The notes below the pieces were generated by a model. It did no database searches and was not told the origin of the DNA. It saw only the letters and a list, made by a program, of their open reading frames with translations. This document shows, in pieces, positions 54,279-62,685 of a DNA stretch of 64,000 bases. Position 1 is the stretch's first letter, and each line of letters starts with the position of its first letter. Position numbers and translations under genes: made by a program. Source of the stretch: Candidatus Onthovicinus excrementipullorum (lineage in GTDB: Bacteria > Bacillota > Clostridia > Oscillospirales > Acutalibacteraceae). The stretch covers positions 41,121 through 105,120 of the forward strand of contig DVHG01000020.1 of the NCBI GenBank assembly GCA_018712345.1, in the 5' to 3' direction.

Positions 54279-55466
54279 TTGTTTTCAGAATTTATTTCCG
54301 CTCTGGGCAAGATCTTATCCGATTCCGGCGTGGCGCAGCTGTTTGCCGACAGGGGCTATCTGAATCTAATCATGATCGGCGTATCCTTCGTGCTGCTCTA
54401 TCTGGGCATCAAGAAGGGGTTTGAGCCGCTGCTGATGATCCCGATTGCATTTGGTATGCTGCTGGCCAACCTCCCCCTGGCAAATCTGGGGGTTCAGTAC
54501 AGTGACATCCCCGGCTTTGTCGAAGTCCTGATGGCGGGAAAGGCCGGCTTAATTGATATTCTCTATTTCGGTGTAAAAGCAGGCATTTATCCACCGCTGA
54601 TTTTCATGGGCATCGGTGCGATGACCGATTTCAGTCCACTGATTGCCAACCCGAAGAGTTTCCTGCTTGGCGCAGCGGCACAGTTGGGTATCTTTGTCAC
54701 CTTCCTTGGGGCGAAGGCACTTGGCTTTGACCAGCAGGCCGCGGGCTCTATCGCCATTATCGGCGGCGCGGACGGCCCTACCTCGATTCTGGTGGCTTCC
54801 AGACTGAAGCCTGAACTGCTGGGCGCGATCGCGGTGGCGGCATACTCCTATATGGCGCTTGTCCCCATCATTCAGCCGCCAATTATGAAGCTGCTCACTA
54901 CCAAAAAGGAGCGTTCCGTTGTGATGGAAACGCTTCGCCCGGTCTCCAAGACGGAGCGCATCCTGTTCCCGATTTTTGTCACGGTGATTGTGACGCTCCT
55001 GCTCCCGGATGCCGGCGTTCTGGTCGGCATGCTGATGTTCGGCAACCTGTTGCGTGAGAGCGGTGTCACCGAGCGCCTGTCCAAGACGGCCCAGAATGAA
55101 TTGATGAATATCATCACGATTTTCCTTGGCCTCTCCGTCGGTGCGACTACGAACGCACAGAACTTCCTGAACTGGGATTCTCTGAAAATCTTGGCGCTTG
55201 GCCTTTTTGCCTTTGCCATTGGTACGGCGGGCGGTGTCCTGTTCGGAAAGCTGATGTATCTCTTCACAGGCGGCAAGGTCAATCCGCTGATCGGCTCGGC
55301 CGGTGTCTCCGCTGTCCCGATGGCGGCGCGTGTCTCCCAGAAGGTCGGCCAGCAGGCTAACCCCGGCAACTTCCTGCTGATGCATGCCATGGGCCCGAAC
55401 GTGTCCGGTGTAATCGGCTCCGCAATCGCTGCAGGCGTGTTGCTGTCCATGATTCCGCCGGCGTAA
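54279..55466 (+). CDS. Na+-translocating decarboxylase beta subunit (OadB-like)
   Basis: 395 residues from TTG 54279 behind AAAGGAGAGTG. A multi-helix membrane protein with the conserved re-entrant segments: GIGAMTDFSPLIANPKSFLL, AIIGGADGPTSILVAS with the Na+-site Asp, and PNVSGVIGSAIAAGVLL near the end. It decarboxylates carboxybiotin and pumps Na+ outward. Which enzyme it belongs to cannot be decided without the alpha subunit. Confidence 0.93.
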   Translation: MFSEFISALGKILSDSGVAQLFADRGYLNLIMIGVSFVLLYLGIKKGFEPLLMIPIAFGMLLANLPLANLGVQYSDIPGFVEVLMAGKAGLIDILYFGVKAGIYPPLIFMGIGAMTDFSPLIANPKSFLLGAAAQLGIFVTFLGAKALGFDQQAAGSIAIIGGADGPTSILVASRLKPELLGAIAVAAYSYMALVPIIQPPIMKLLTTKKERSVVMETLRPVSKTERILFPIFVTVIVTLLLPDAGVLVGMLMFGNLLRESGVTERLSKTAQNELMNIITIFLGLSVGATTNAQNFLNWDSLKILALGLFAFAIGTAGGVLFGKLMYLFTGGKVNPLIGSAGVSAVPMAARVSQKVGQQANPGNFLLMHAMGPNVSGVIGSAIAAGVLLSMIPPA

Positions 55467-55548
55467 TCCGAAAACAAAATTTGTACCAGCAAGGCGTAAA
55501 GCATCGGGTAATCCGTGCTTTACGCTTTCTTTTCAAAGGAGGGGCGTC

Positions 55549-56952
55549 ATGACGGGGAAACGTAAACCATTCGGTGCTCACCGCCGGCATACGGTGTGTA
55601 TTCCCCTCAGGCGGGCAGATAGGACTGCGGCTGCATCGGATGGAGGCCGTGAGCTCCTGCCGCCGGATGAGAAAACGGGGACAGATGGCCGCTCTGCGGG
55701 AGATGTTTTAATCAATCCGGAATATGCAGGTCTGGCACAGAGGAAATACGGCAGATGCTGCCTATGCGTTCTCTATCTCTGTTACATGATCGGGCTTGAT
55801 CCGCTCCAAACGCAGAAAGTCCTGAGGGATCTGGAGGCAGGCGGTACTCGCAGAGGGGCCAATATGCAGGACTGCCTTGATGGTGTGTGGGCGCGGCTGG
55901 CAGAGTTTGATAGCACCCATGTCCGGCGTGGGCAGCTGCATGTGAGCGTGGCTTTTCTTCAGGGAAAGGGAGATGACTTTACACCACCTATCCGCTGCGA
56001 CAGGCCCAATGTTATTTGGGAAAAGAGCTGGGATCACGTGCGCATTTTTTATCCCGGTATGCGAATACGGAGGGGGAAGGGTTCGCCGCGTTTTTGGGCC
56101 AGTTACGGCCTTTTTACAAGCAATCCCTATGGGGACATTGACATTGTTCCGGCGCAGGCGGATATCAGTGCCCTGAGTGAGTATCGCTGTCTCATCATGG
56201 CTGGCTGGAACATGGCGGATGATGATTTTGGCCGGCGGATGCTGGAGTATGTCAGGGGCGGCGGAACGCTCCTCCTGACATGGGCGCACCTGTATACCAC
56301 GGCTGACCGTGAGCAGGCGCTGTCCCATCGGTCGGAGATCCTTTTCAATGACGATATCCGGGAACTCACGGGAATCCGGTCCGTAGATTTTTCCACGGAT
56401 GTCCCGCGTTTGGAGACGGATTTTCCCGCCGGCAGCGCACAGTATATTGAACACAGCGTCGGGGAGGGGCGTGTAATTTTGGTCAATTCCAAGTGCTACC
56501 CGTCTGAAAAGCCGATCCGCAGGCTCTATGCCTCTCTGGTGCGCGGCATCGCCCGGGAGAACCGGAAGTATGAGGCGCTGTTCGGATGGGTCTCCTCGGA
56601 TGGATGTGTTTACACGGCGGCCTACGACGCGCCGGATCGCCGGACCTTCTATCTGCTGGATGTGCGGTGGTGGCGGAGCCGTCCGCACACGGCGCGTGCG
56701 GTGCTCCACATGGGGGAGGCTGTGTGCGGTTTCCCGGTGAAGCGCGATGTGCTGAACGTGATGACGATGTTCAACGGTGTGGCGGTACTCACCGCGGACA
56801 ATACGACAGATATCATCGCCTGCGACGGACAGAACCTCACCCTGCAGGGGGAGGGGAAAACGAAGATTGTCCTCTTTAAGTGGGTGGACGGAGAGATTGA
56901 CATCACCGAAAAATGGCTTGAGCTCAATGGAATCACCACGGAGCGTATCTGA
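55549..56952 (+). CDS. Unassigned 467-residue protein with a GATase-like region
   Basis: Start is well supported by AAAGGAGGGGCGTC before the ATG. The N-terminus (1-50) is basic and low-complexity. Residues about 55-130 form a helical Cys/Leu-rich segment. From about 190, SALSEYRCLIMAGWNMADDD and MLEYVRGGGTLLLTWAHLYT look like the glutamine-amidotransferase-like (beta-galactosidase trimerisation type) fold, followed by a beta-rich C-terminus. No catalytic residues were recognised. It may be a shortened glycosidase-like protein that lost a barrel. No signal peptide. Confidence 0.65.
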   Translation: MTGKRKPFGAHRRHTVCIPLRRADRTAAASDGGRELLPPDEKTGTDGRSAGDVLINPEYAGLAQRKYGRCCLCVLYLCYMIGLDPLQTQKVLRDLEAGGTRRGANMQDCLDGVWARLAEFDSTHVRRGQLHVSVAFLQGKGDDFTPPIRCDRPNVIWEKSWDHVRIFYPGMRIRRGKGSPRFWASYGLFTSNPYGDIDIVPAQADISALSEYRCLIMAGWNMADDDFGRRMLEYVRGGGTLLLTWAHLYTTADREQALSHRSEILFNDDIRELTGIRSVDFSTDVPRLETDFPAGSAQYIEHSVGEGRVILVNSKCYPSEKPIRRLYASLVRGIARENRKYEALFGWVSSDGCVYTAAYDAPDRRTFYLLDVRWWRSRPHTARAVLHMGEAVCGFPVKRDVLNVMTMFNGVAVLTADNTTDIIACDGQNLTLQGEGKTKIVLFKWVDGEIDITEKWLELNGITTERI

Positions 56953-57105
56953 TCGGCCCGGATATTTTGCGCCGTTCTGTTTTCTGCGCCCGCTCTATAC
57001 CCCCGATGCGGATTGATGGCAGCTTCGGATCTGGGGAGCAGCCGGGGCTGATCGTGCTGCCAGTGCAGTGCGGTGAATTTTTCTGAAAAATTTTGTCCGA
57101 GGGTG

Positions 57106-57134
57106 TTGACAGGCATCGCCGTTTTTGATATAAT
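57106..57134 (+). promoter_or_regulatory. tRNA-Leu promoter
   Basis: TTGACA (57106-57111), 17 bases, TATAAT (57129-57134), a consensus match 36 bases before the first tRNA-Leu. Confidence 0.85.
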
Positions 57135-57169
57135 TTTAACCGTTGCAGCGCCACTGCTGCGGTGGATAT

Positions 57170-57253
57170 GCGAGAGTGGCGGAATTGGCAGACGCGCACG
57201 TTTGAGGGGCGTGTGGTACTCCCGTACGGGTTCAAGTCCCGTCTCTCGCACCA
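57170..57253 (+). tRNA. tRNA-Leu (GAG)
   Basis: Class II tRNA. GCGAGAG pairs with CTCTCGC, D arm TGGCGGAATTGGCAGACGC, anticodon loop TTGAGGG (GAG), T arm GGGTTCAAGTCCC, encoded ACCA end. Confidence 0.95.
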
Positions 57254-57369
57254 GGTTTTGGGCGGGTTTCAACCGAGACCCGCCCAAAACAGAAAAGCGG
57301 ATCAGGCTGTGTGCCCCGCCTCGGTGTTCCGGTTCTCACCGTGTAAAAATTAAAAGAACAACTGAATAT

Positions 57370-57456
57370 GCGGATATGGCGGAATTGGCAGACGCGCTAG
57401 ATTCAGGTTCTAGTGGGGGCAACTCCATGCAGGTTCAACTCCTGTTATCCGCACCA
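57370..57456 (+). tRNA. tRNA-Leu (CAG)
   Basis: Class II tRNA. GCGGATA pairs with TATCCGC, anticodon loop TTCAGGT (CAG), a longer variable arm than the first copy, T arm AGGTTCAACTCCT, encoded ACCA end. Probably in the same transcript as tRNA-Leu (GAG). Confidence 0.95.
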
Positions 57457-57458
57457 GG

Positions 57459-57495
57459 TCGCCGTGGACGGTTTATCGTCCGCGGCGATTTTTTT
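57459..57495 (+). terminator. tRNA operon terminator
   Basis: TCGCCGTGGACG / CGTCCGCGGCGA with a short loop and T7 run, three bases after the second tRNA. Confidence 0.9.
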
Positions 57496-57677
57496 ATCCT
57501 GATAAAAAACCACCGGATTCGCAGGTGAATATTTAAAACAAAAGTCATCAGTTTACTCACGCCGTCGCTTCTTTCTACCCAAAAAAGGTTATGTTTGCGG
57601 CGTCATCAAACTTTTGGGCATTCAATTCTGTATTCTACATGAAATGGGAGTTGCGGATTATCGGATTGGCAACCGTA

Positions 57678-57853
57678 TAAAGGTGCGAACCTGAAGTGGA
57701 CATGGTTTCCCTGGGAGGTTCGCACCTTTAAAATCAGGAATTTTACGAGTGAATGTGTTTGAAACAAGTATTACGGGCAGAAATTAGTTGCCTTTTTCTG
57801 TAGTTTTGGCGTATAATGAAGCTGTCGCAAAGATGTATTTGTGCATGTTTGCT
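57678..57853 (+). promoter_or_regulatory. CRISPR leader with 15-bp hairpin and promoter
   Basis: A perfect 15-bp inverted repeat: arms at 57678-57692 (TAAAGGTGCGAACCT) and 57716-57730. It is followed by a promoter TTGCCT (57788-57793), 18 bases, TATAAT (57812-57817) reading into the array, with the first repeat at 57854. The hairpin resembles, from memory, the GTTCGCACC element between cas2 and the array of type I-C loci. The stretch 57496-57677 before it has no intact gene. Confidence 0.75.
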
Positions 57854-60199
57854 GTCGCTCCCCACACGGGGAGCGTGGATTGAAATCAGAAATGCGGCGG
57901 GGGAGATGTTTCGGGACCGGATCGTCGCTCCCCACACGGGGAGCGTGGATTGAAATATCGCCCGCTTTACGCCGGAGATATAGTCCTCAAGTCGCTCCCC
58001 ACACGGGGAGCGTGGATTGAAATCGCCTCCGTTAAAATGGAAGATCGTCGTCGTCCGGGTCGCTCCCCACACGGGGAGCGTGGATTGAAATCTCCGGTGG
58101 GATATACCGGGTTGGATTGCCCTGCTCGTCGCTCCCCACACGGGGAGCGTGGATTGAAATCAAAATGAGGTAACGGAAGACGCTGTGCGAAAGTGGTCGC
58201 TCCCCACACGGGGAGCGTGGATTGAAATGTGGGTGGTAGCCTGGAATATTGGTACGACGACACCGTCGCTCCCCACACGGGGAGCGTGGATTGAAATTAT
58301 CCAAATCCTGAGCAGCCCGGCCCGGATATGCTGGGTCGCTCCCCACACGGGGAGCGTGGATTGAAATAGGGAGGTGCTTACAGCGGCGGCCTCGTCACTA
58401 AGTCGCTCCCCACACGGGGAGCGTGGATTGAAATTATGACACCACGGCGAATAAAATTCAGGTGGCCGTCGCTCCCCACACGGGGAGCGTGGATTGAAAT
58501 CCCAGTTCCAGGGCTTTGCAACGCTCGGCTTGAGTCGCTCCCCACACGGGGAGCGTGGATTGAAATATGTTTATAGGCGTCCCGCTGAGCATCATAGCTC
58601 AGTCGCTCCCCACACGGGGAGCGTGGATTGAAATGCATATGTATCATACTGCTCATAATCACGCGGACTGGTCGCTCCCCACACGGGGAGCGTGGATTGA
58701 AATATGAAAGCTCGCAGCTGTGCCATGGCGTCCACGCAGTCGCTCCCCACACGGGGAGCGTGGATTGAAATCGCCACATCTGCACATCGTCCTGTCAAAC
58801 GGTCTGTCGCTCCCCACACGGGGAGCGTGGATTGAAATTCATTTTAAATTTTAACAGAAAAAAAGCGGGGAAAAGTCGCTCCCCACACGGGGAGCGTGGA
58901 TTGAAATATTAATATTCCTGATATGCCTGCGGAGTTGTATGGTCGCTCCCCACACGGGGAGCGTGGATTGAAATGCTCGAATCAAAAAATATTGATATAG
59001 ATATCATGGTGTCGCTCCCCACACGGGGAGCGTGGATTGAAATGTATCGGTCTCCTGATGATAGTGAGTATGCAGTTAAGTCGCTCCCCACACGGGGAGC
59101 GTGGATTGAAATCGAGCTTGGTGATCGGATAAGTGGCTTTTTTGAGCGTCGCTCCCCACACGGGGAGCGTGGATTGAAATCTCTGTCTCGCAGATCAGGC
59201 TCGCAGGATGGCACGTCGCTCCCCACACGGGGAGCGTGGATTGAAATATATACCAACGCAGCGTCGAAACAATCCATAGCGGTCGCTCCCCACACGGGGA
59301 GCGTGGATTGAAATTTGGAATCCTGGAAAATATAGACATCGCGTTTCCCGTCGCTCCCCACACGGGGAGCGTGGATTGAAATCACGGTTCTTGGGGCAGT
59401 GAAGCGCCGGATAAAAGGTCGCTCCCCACACGGGGAGCGTGGATTGAAATCGTTGGACGCTGGGACGTCGGAGCATGTTTGCGTCGCTCCCCACACGGGG
59501 AGCGTGGATTGAAATCTAAATGCCCGCGCAAAAATCTTAATACCTTTGAGTCGCTCCCCACACGGGGAGCGTGGATTGAAATGGTTTACGACGGCCGTGC
59601 CGTTGGACGCTGGGACGTCGGTCGCTCCCCACACGGGGAGCGTGGATTGAAATATTTTGCTGACTTAAGATATTGTAGATGGATTTTGTCGCTCCCCACA
59701 CGGGGAGCGTGGATTGAAATGGAAGAAAACCTTCCCACGATACTCAGGGGCGAGTGTCGCTCCCCACACGGGGAGCGTGGATTGAAATGTGATATCCGTA
59801 AGGATCATGCGAAAGTAATTAAGTCGCTCCCCACACGGGGAGCGTGGATTGAAATTAGTGTGCCAACGTCGGTTTTCATGCTCAAAACATGTCGCTCCCC
59901 ACACGGGGAGCGTGGATTGAAATAGCCAGCGCGTCGCCCACAGAACCAGCCAATGCACGAGTCGCTCCCCACACGGGGAGCGTGGATTGAAATTTAGAAG
60001 GGCTCGACAAGGAACTGCCTAAGCTGGTACGTCGCTCCCCACACGGGGAGCGTGGATTGAAATGATTCAATGAGCCTTAAAAGCTCTTTGATCTTGGTCG
60101 CTCCCCACACGGGGAGCGTGGATTGAAATATTTTATCAACTCATGAGGGTCTGCGCCCAGCGCATCGTCGCTCTCCGCAGGGGGAGCGCGGATTGCAAT
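57854..60199 (+). CRISPR. Type I-C-like CRISPR array, 35 repeats, 34 spacers
   Basis: The 33-base repeat begins GTCGCTCCCC, contains ACACGGGGAGCG and ends TGGATTGAAAT, the type I-C pattern with its inner palindrome GCTCCCC/GGGGAGC and ATTGAAA 3' handle. Thirty-four copies are identical as far as I can read. The last (60167-60199) has five changes, at positions 8, 11, 14, 23 and 30, marking the old trailer end. Spacers are 32-38 bases long. With the promoter-bearing leader on the left, new spacers enter at the left and crRNA is read on the plus strand. Spacers 24 (59451-59482) and 26 (59583-59620) share 20 bases. No cas gene is present in the window. Confidence 0.98.
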
Positions 60200-60283
60200 C
60201 CAAAGTGACGGCCTGCCTGCATCGGGTTTTCAATGTTTTTGCGGCAGGACAAAAATTGTTCCTATCATTAAAATGCGGTAAGG

Positions 60284-60600
60284 GTGCATGGGATGGTATA
60301 TTTAGCTGATAAACTGAATGAAAGCGAAATAAATCCTATCACGAATCTTCCGTATGATGATACATGGGTCGCATATTGCTTAACGGATGCCGATGATTAT
60401 AAAATGATGGTCGGGAATTCCGGCAGTGCTGTCTATACGGCGCGGGTGAGCAGAAAGTATTCTGGCTGGAAAATGTCCGTCTGCGATTTTATTTACTTTC
60501 ACGAGTCAGTCATAAAAATATCATTTTGTCAGTTGCCCCCAAAGATTTGGAGGAGGCGCACAAATGCTATAAAGGGCACCATTTGGGGCACTCTCCATAA
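60284..60600 (+). pseudogene. Frameshifted small gene, unknown product
   Basis: The first frame reads MHGMVYLADKLNESEINPIT and continues plausibly to about 60450 (DYKMMVGNSGSAVYTARVSR). From there another frame becomes protein-like: KVFWLENVRLRFYLL, then LSVAPKDLEEAHKCYKGHHL, ending at TAA 60598-60600. Joined with one frame change they give a protein of about 105 residues with no family that I recognise. In the first frame the tail (QLPPKIWRRRTN) is unlike protein. A hairpin (GGGGCAC/GTGCCCC) overlaps the end. Confidence 0.45.
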
Positions 60601-60680
60601 GGAAGGTGCCCCAAGGACTTTTAGCAGATTCTTTTTCGGTTTGTGGGATCATAATCCGATGCTCGTTATACTTGTGGACA

Positions 60681-62273
60681 TCAATCCATTTTAGAAAAAA
60701 GTATAGAAATGTCCCTAGGGATAACTTTTACACCGATATCTTGCTCTTTCCATTTAATTTCGACGCCGAGCCATTCCGACACCTTTGATGAAGAGAAAGG
60801 TAAAAAAGGATGTAGCAGAATGGCAATATTAGCGATCAGATACGTACAATTACTGATAGTGTTTCTGCATTCTTCGAGATTGTTGGCTCTTGTTTTCCAT
60901 GGCTGTTTGGCATCATAATAGGTGTTACCAAATCGAACAACGTCAAATATTTCTTCAAGAGCCTCACGAAAGGTACCTTTTTCTATTTTTGTTCCAACGG
61001 ATTTGTACAACAGCCGTATTCGCTCTTTAATATCAGCATCAATAATTGCAGGCGTAACTTGACAATCAAGAAACTTGACAGCAAAGGCGAGTGTACGGTT
61101 GACCAAGTTTCCCCAAGCGCCAACCAATTCTGAGTTATTCTGTTTTTTGAATTCTCTCCAAGAGAAATCAGAGTCTCGCTTTTCAGGTCCATTGGCAATA
61201 AAGAAATACCTTATTGAATCTGGATTATATTCCTCAACGAGATCTTTAGCCCAAACAGCCCAATTTTGACTGGTGGATATTTTTCTTCCTTCAAGCGTCA
61301 TATACTCGCTGGAAATAATTTCATCGGGAAGATGCAAACCTGCCCCGTGAGCAAGTAAAAGAGAAGGAAGAATAATTGTATGGAAAGGTATATTATCTTT
61401 TCCGTGTACATAATAATGGCGGCTTTGGCGGTTTTCGTTTCCGTATACCTCTTTGAAGCTGACACCTCTTTCTTTGCAAAGAACAGATGTTGCTGACAAA
61501 TAACCCAGGACATTCTCTGCCCAAATATAAATTTTCTTATCCTCGTATCCGCACTTGGGAACGTCAATACCCCAATCAAGATCACGTGTTATCGCACGAT
61601 CTCGGAGTCCTTCATCAATATATCTTTTTGTAAATGCAATAGCGTTTTTACGCCAATGCGGATGGGCATCGAGAAACGCACAGAGCTCTTTTTTTAGTTT
61701 TGATATTTGTAAAAATAATTGTGTTGTTTCTCCGAAAGATAGCGGTGTACCACAATCAGCACATTTTGCATCAATAACAGTATCCGCGTCTAACACTTCT
61801 CCGCAGGCATCACATTGGTCTCCGCGAGTAGCAGAACCGCACGCAGGGCAAATTCCGACAACCAGTCTATCCGTGAGTACCTTTTTACATGCAGGACAGA
61901 AAGCCTGTTTTACTGTTCGTTCTTCTATATAATCACTGGTATATAGCTTCTTGTGAAATTCTGAAACAAATTCTTTATGCCTCGGATCTGAAGTCTTGGT
62001 ATATAGATCATACGAAAAACCGAGTTTCTTGAATACATGGCAGAATTCCCTGTGATAATGCTCGCTAATTGCTTCCGGTGTTGAATTTTCTTGCTTTGCT
62101 CTGATGGTAATCGGTGTACCATGGCAATCGCTACCGGACACATAAAACACGCGGTTTCCCTTTGCTCTGAAATAACGGGCCAGCACATCTCCAGGAAGAA
62201 GGGCTGCTATATGCCCTATGTGGAGCGAACCATTTGCATATGGCCATGCTCCTCCTACAATGATGTTTTCCAT
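60681..62273 (-). CDS. metG: Methionyl-tRNA synthetase, archaeal/E. coli-type zinc variant, probably accessory
   Basis: 530 residues from the ATG at 62273, preceded by a T-box leader. HIGH at residues 18-21 (NGSLHIGH). Four CxxC knuckles at about 125-175 (CPAC, CPAC, CDAC, CADC) define the two-zinc MetRS class. The KMSKS loop is KISTS (GRKISTSQNW, about residue 331). The helical anticodon domain is present but the C-terminal EMAP-like tRNA-binding domain is absent. The gene is clearly AT-richer than the bulk of the window and lies between a CRISPR array and an insertion sequence. A second, inhibitor-resistant type MetRS as in some Gram-positives is plausible; the housekeeping copy is not in the window. 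Confidence 0.9.
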   Translation of the reverse strand: MENIIVGGAWPYANGSLHIGHIAALLPGDVLARYFRAKGNRVFYVSGSDCHGTPITIRAKQENSTPEAISEHYHREFCHVFKKLGFSYDLYTKTSDPRHKEFVSEFHKKLYTSDYIEERTVKQAFCPACKKVLTDRLVVGICPACGSATRGDQCDACGEVLDADTVIDAKCADCGTPLSFGETTQLFLQISKLKKELCAFLDAHPHWRKNAIAFTKRYIDEGLRDRAITRDLDWGIDVPKCGYEDKKIYIWAENVLGYLSATSVLCKERGVSFKEVYGNENRQSRHYYVHGKDNIPFHTIILPSLLLAHGAGLHLPDEIISSEYMTLEGRKISTSQNWAVWAKDLVEEYNPDSIRYFFIANGPEKRDSDFSWREFKKQNNSELVGAWGNLVNRTLAFAVKFLDCQVTPAIIDADIKERIRLLYKSVGTKIEKGTFREALEEIFDVVRFGNTYYDAKQPWKTRANNLEECRNTISNCTYLIANIAILLHPFLPFSSSKVSEWLGVEIKWKEQDIGVKVIPRDISILFSKMD

Positions 62274-62299
62274 AGTTCGTACCTCATTTCTTATAGTTG

Positions 62300-62640
62300 T
62301 AACGCTTAGGTGTTGTGCAGATAAATCTGCGAAATAAAAAACGCTCTCGCCCCCTATACATAAATCGTACAAGGGGCGAGAGCGATATACTCACGCGTTA
62401 CCACCCTAATTTGCTTGCTTCTCACGATAACAAGCCTTATCAAGTTCGGATAGGAAATGATCTATCGAAACTCTACCGCTGTAACGGGCGAACCCGGCAT
62501 AGCCTAACCCAAAGGCTCGGTACGCAGCTCGGAGACCATGTTCGACAAAATCCGCTTTACCCATTCACAGCACATCCGAAGATGATGGGATTCTCTGGAA
62601 AGTTTCAGTTGCTTACTCTTTCTCGTCATTGCTATTGTAT
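62300..62640 (-). promoter_or_regulatory. T-box riboswitch of the MetRS gene
   Basis: Read on the minus strand, the leader ends with the T-box core AGGGTGGTAACGCG (about 62398-62385). A strong terminator follows: CGCTCTCGCCCC...GGGGCGAGAGCG, then T6 (62384-62336). The core can instead pair upstream to form the antiterminator. Stem I lies around 62560-62630; an AUG at GTGAATGGGTAAAG (about 62570) could be the Met specifier, though I cannot fold it here. Uncharged tRNA-Met would switch expression on. Confidence 0.88.
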
Positions 62641-62685
62641 TTAGTATACTACCTGACTTCCGTCGTTTTTTTCAAAACCTAGTAC

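Noticed and set aside
57743..60070. Frames with repeated SIHAPRVGSD-like or SLPTRGAWIE-like segments
   Set aside because: These are translations of the CRISPR repeats, not proteins.
60585..60613. Terminator for the MetRS gene at the GGGGCAC/GTGCCCC hairpin
   Set aside because: The stem is real, but neither side is followed by a T-run, and it lies about 70 bases past the stop, overlapping the pseudogene end.
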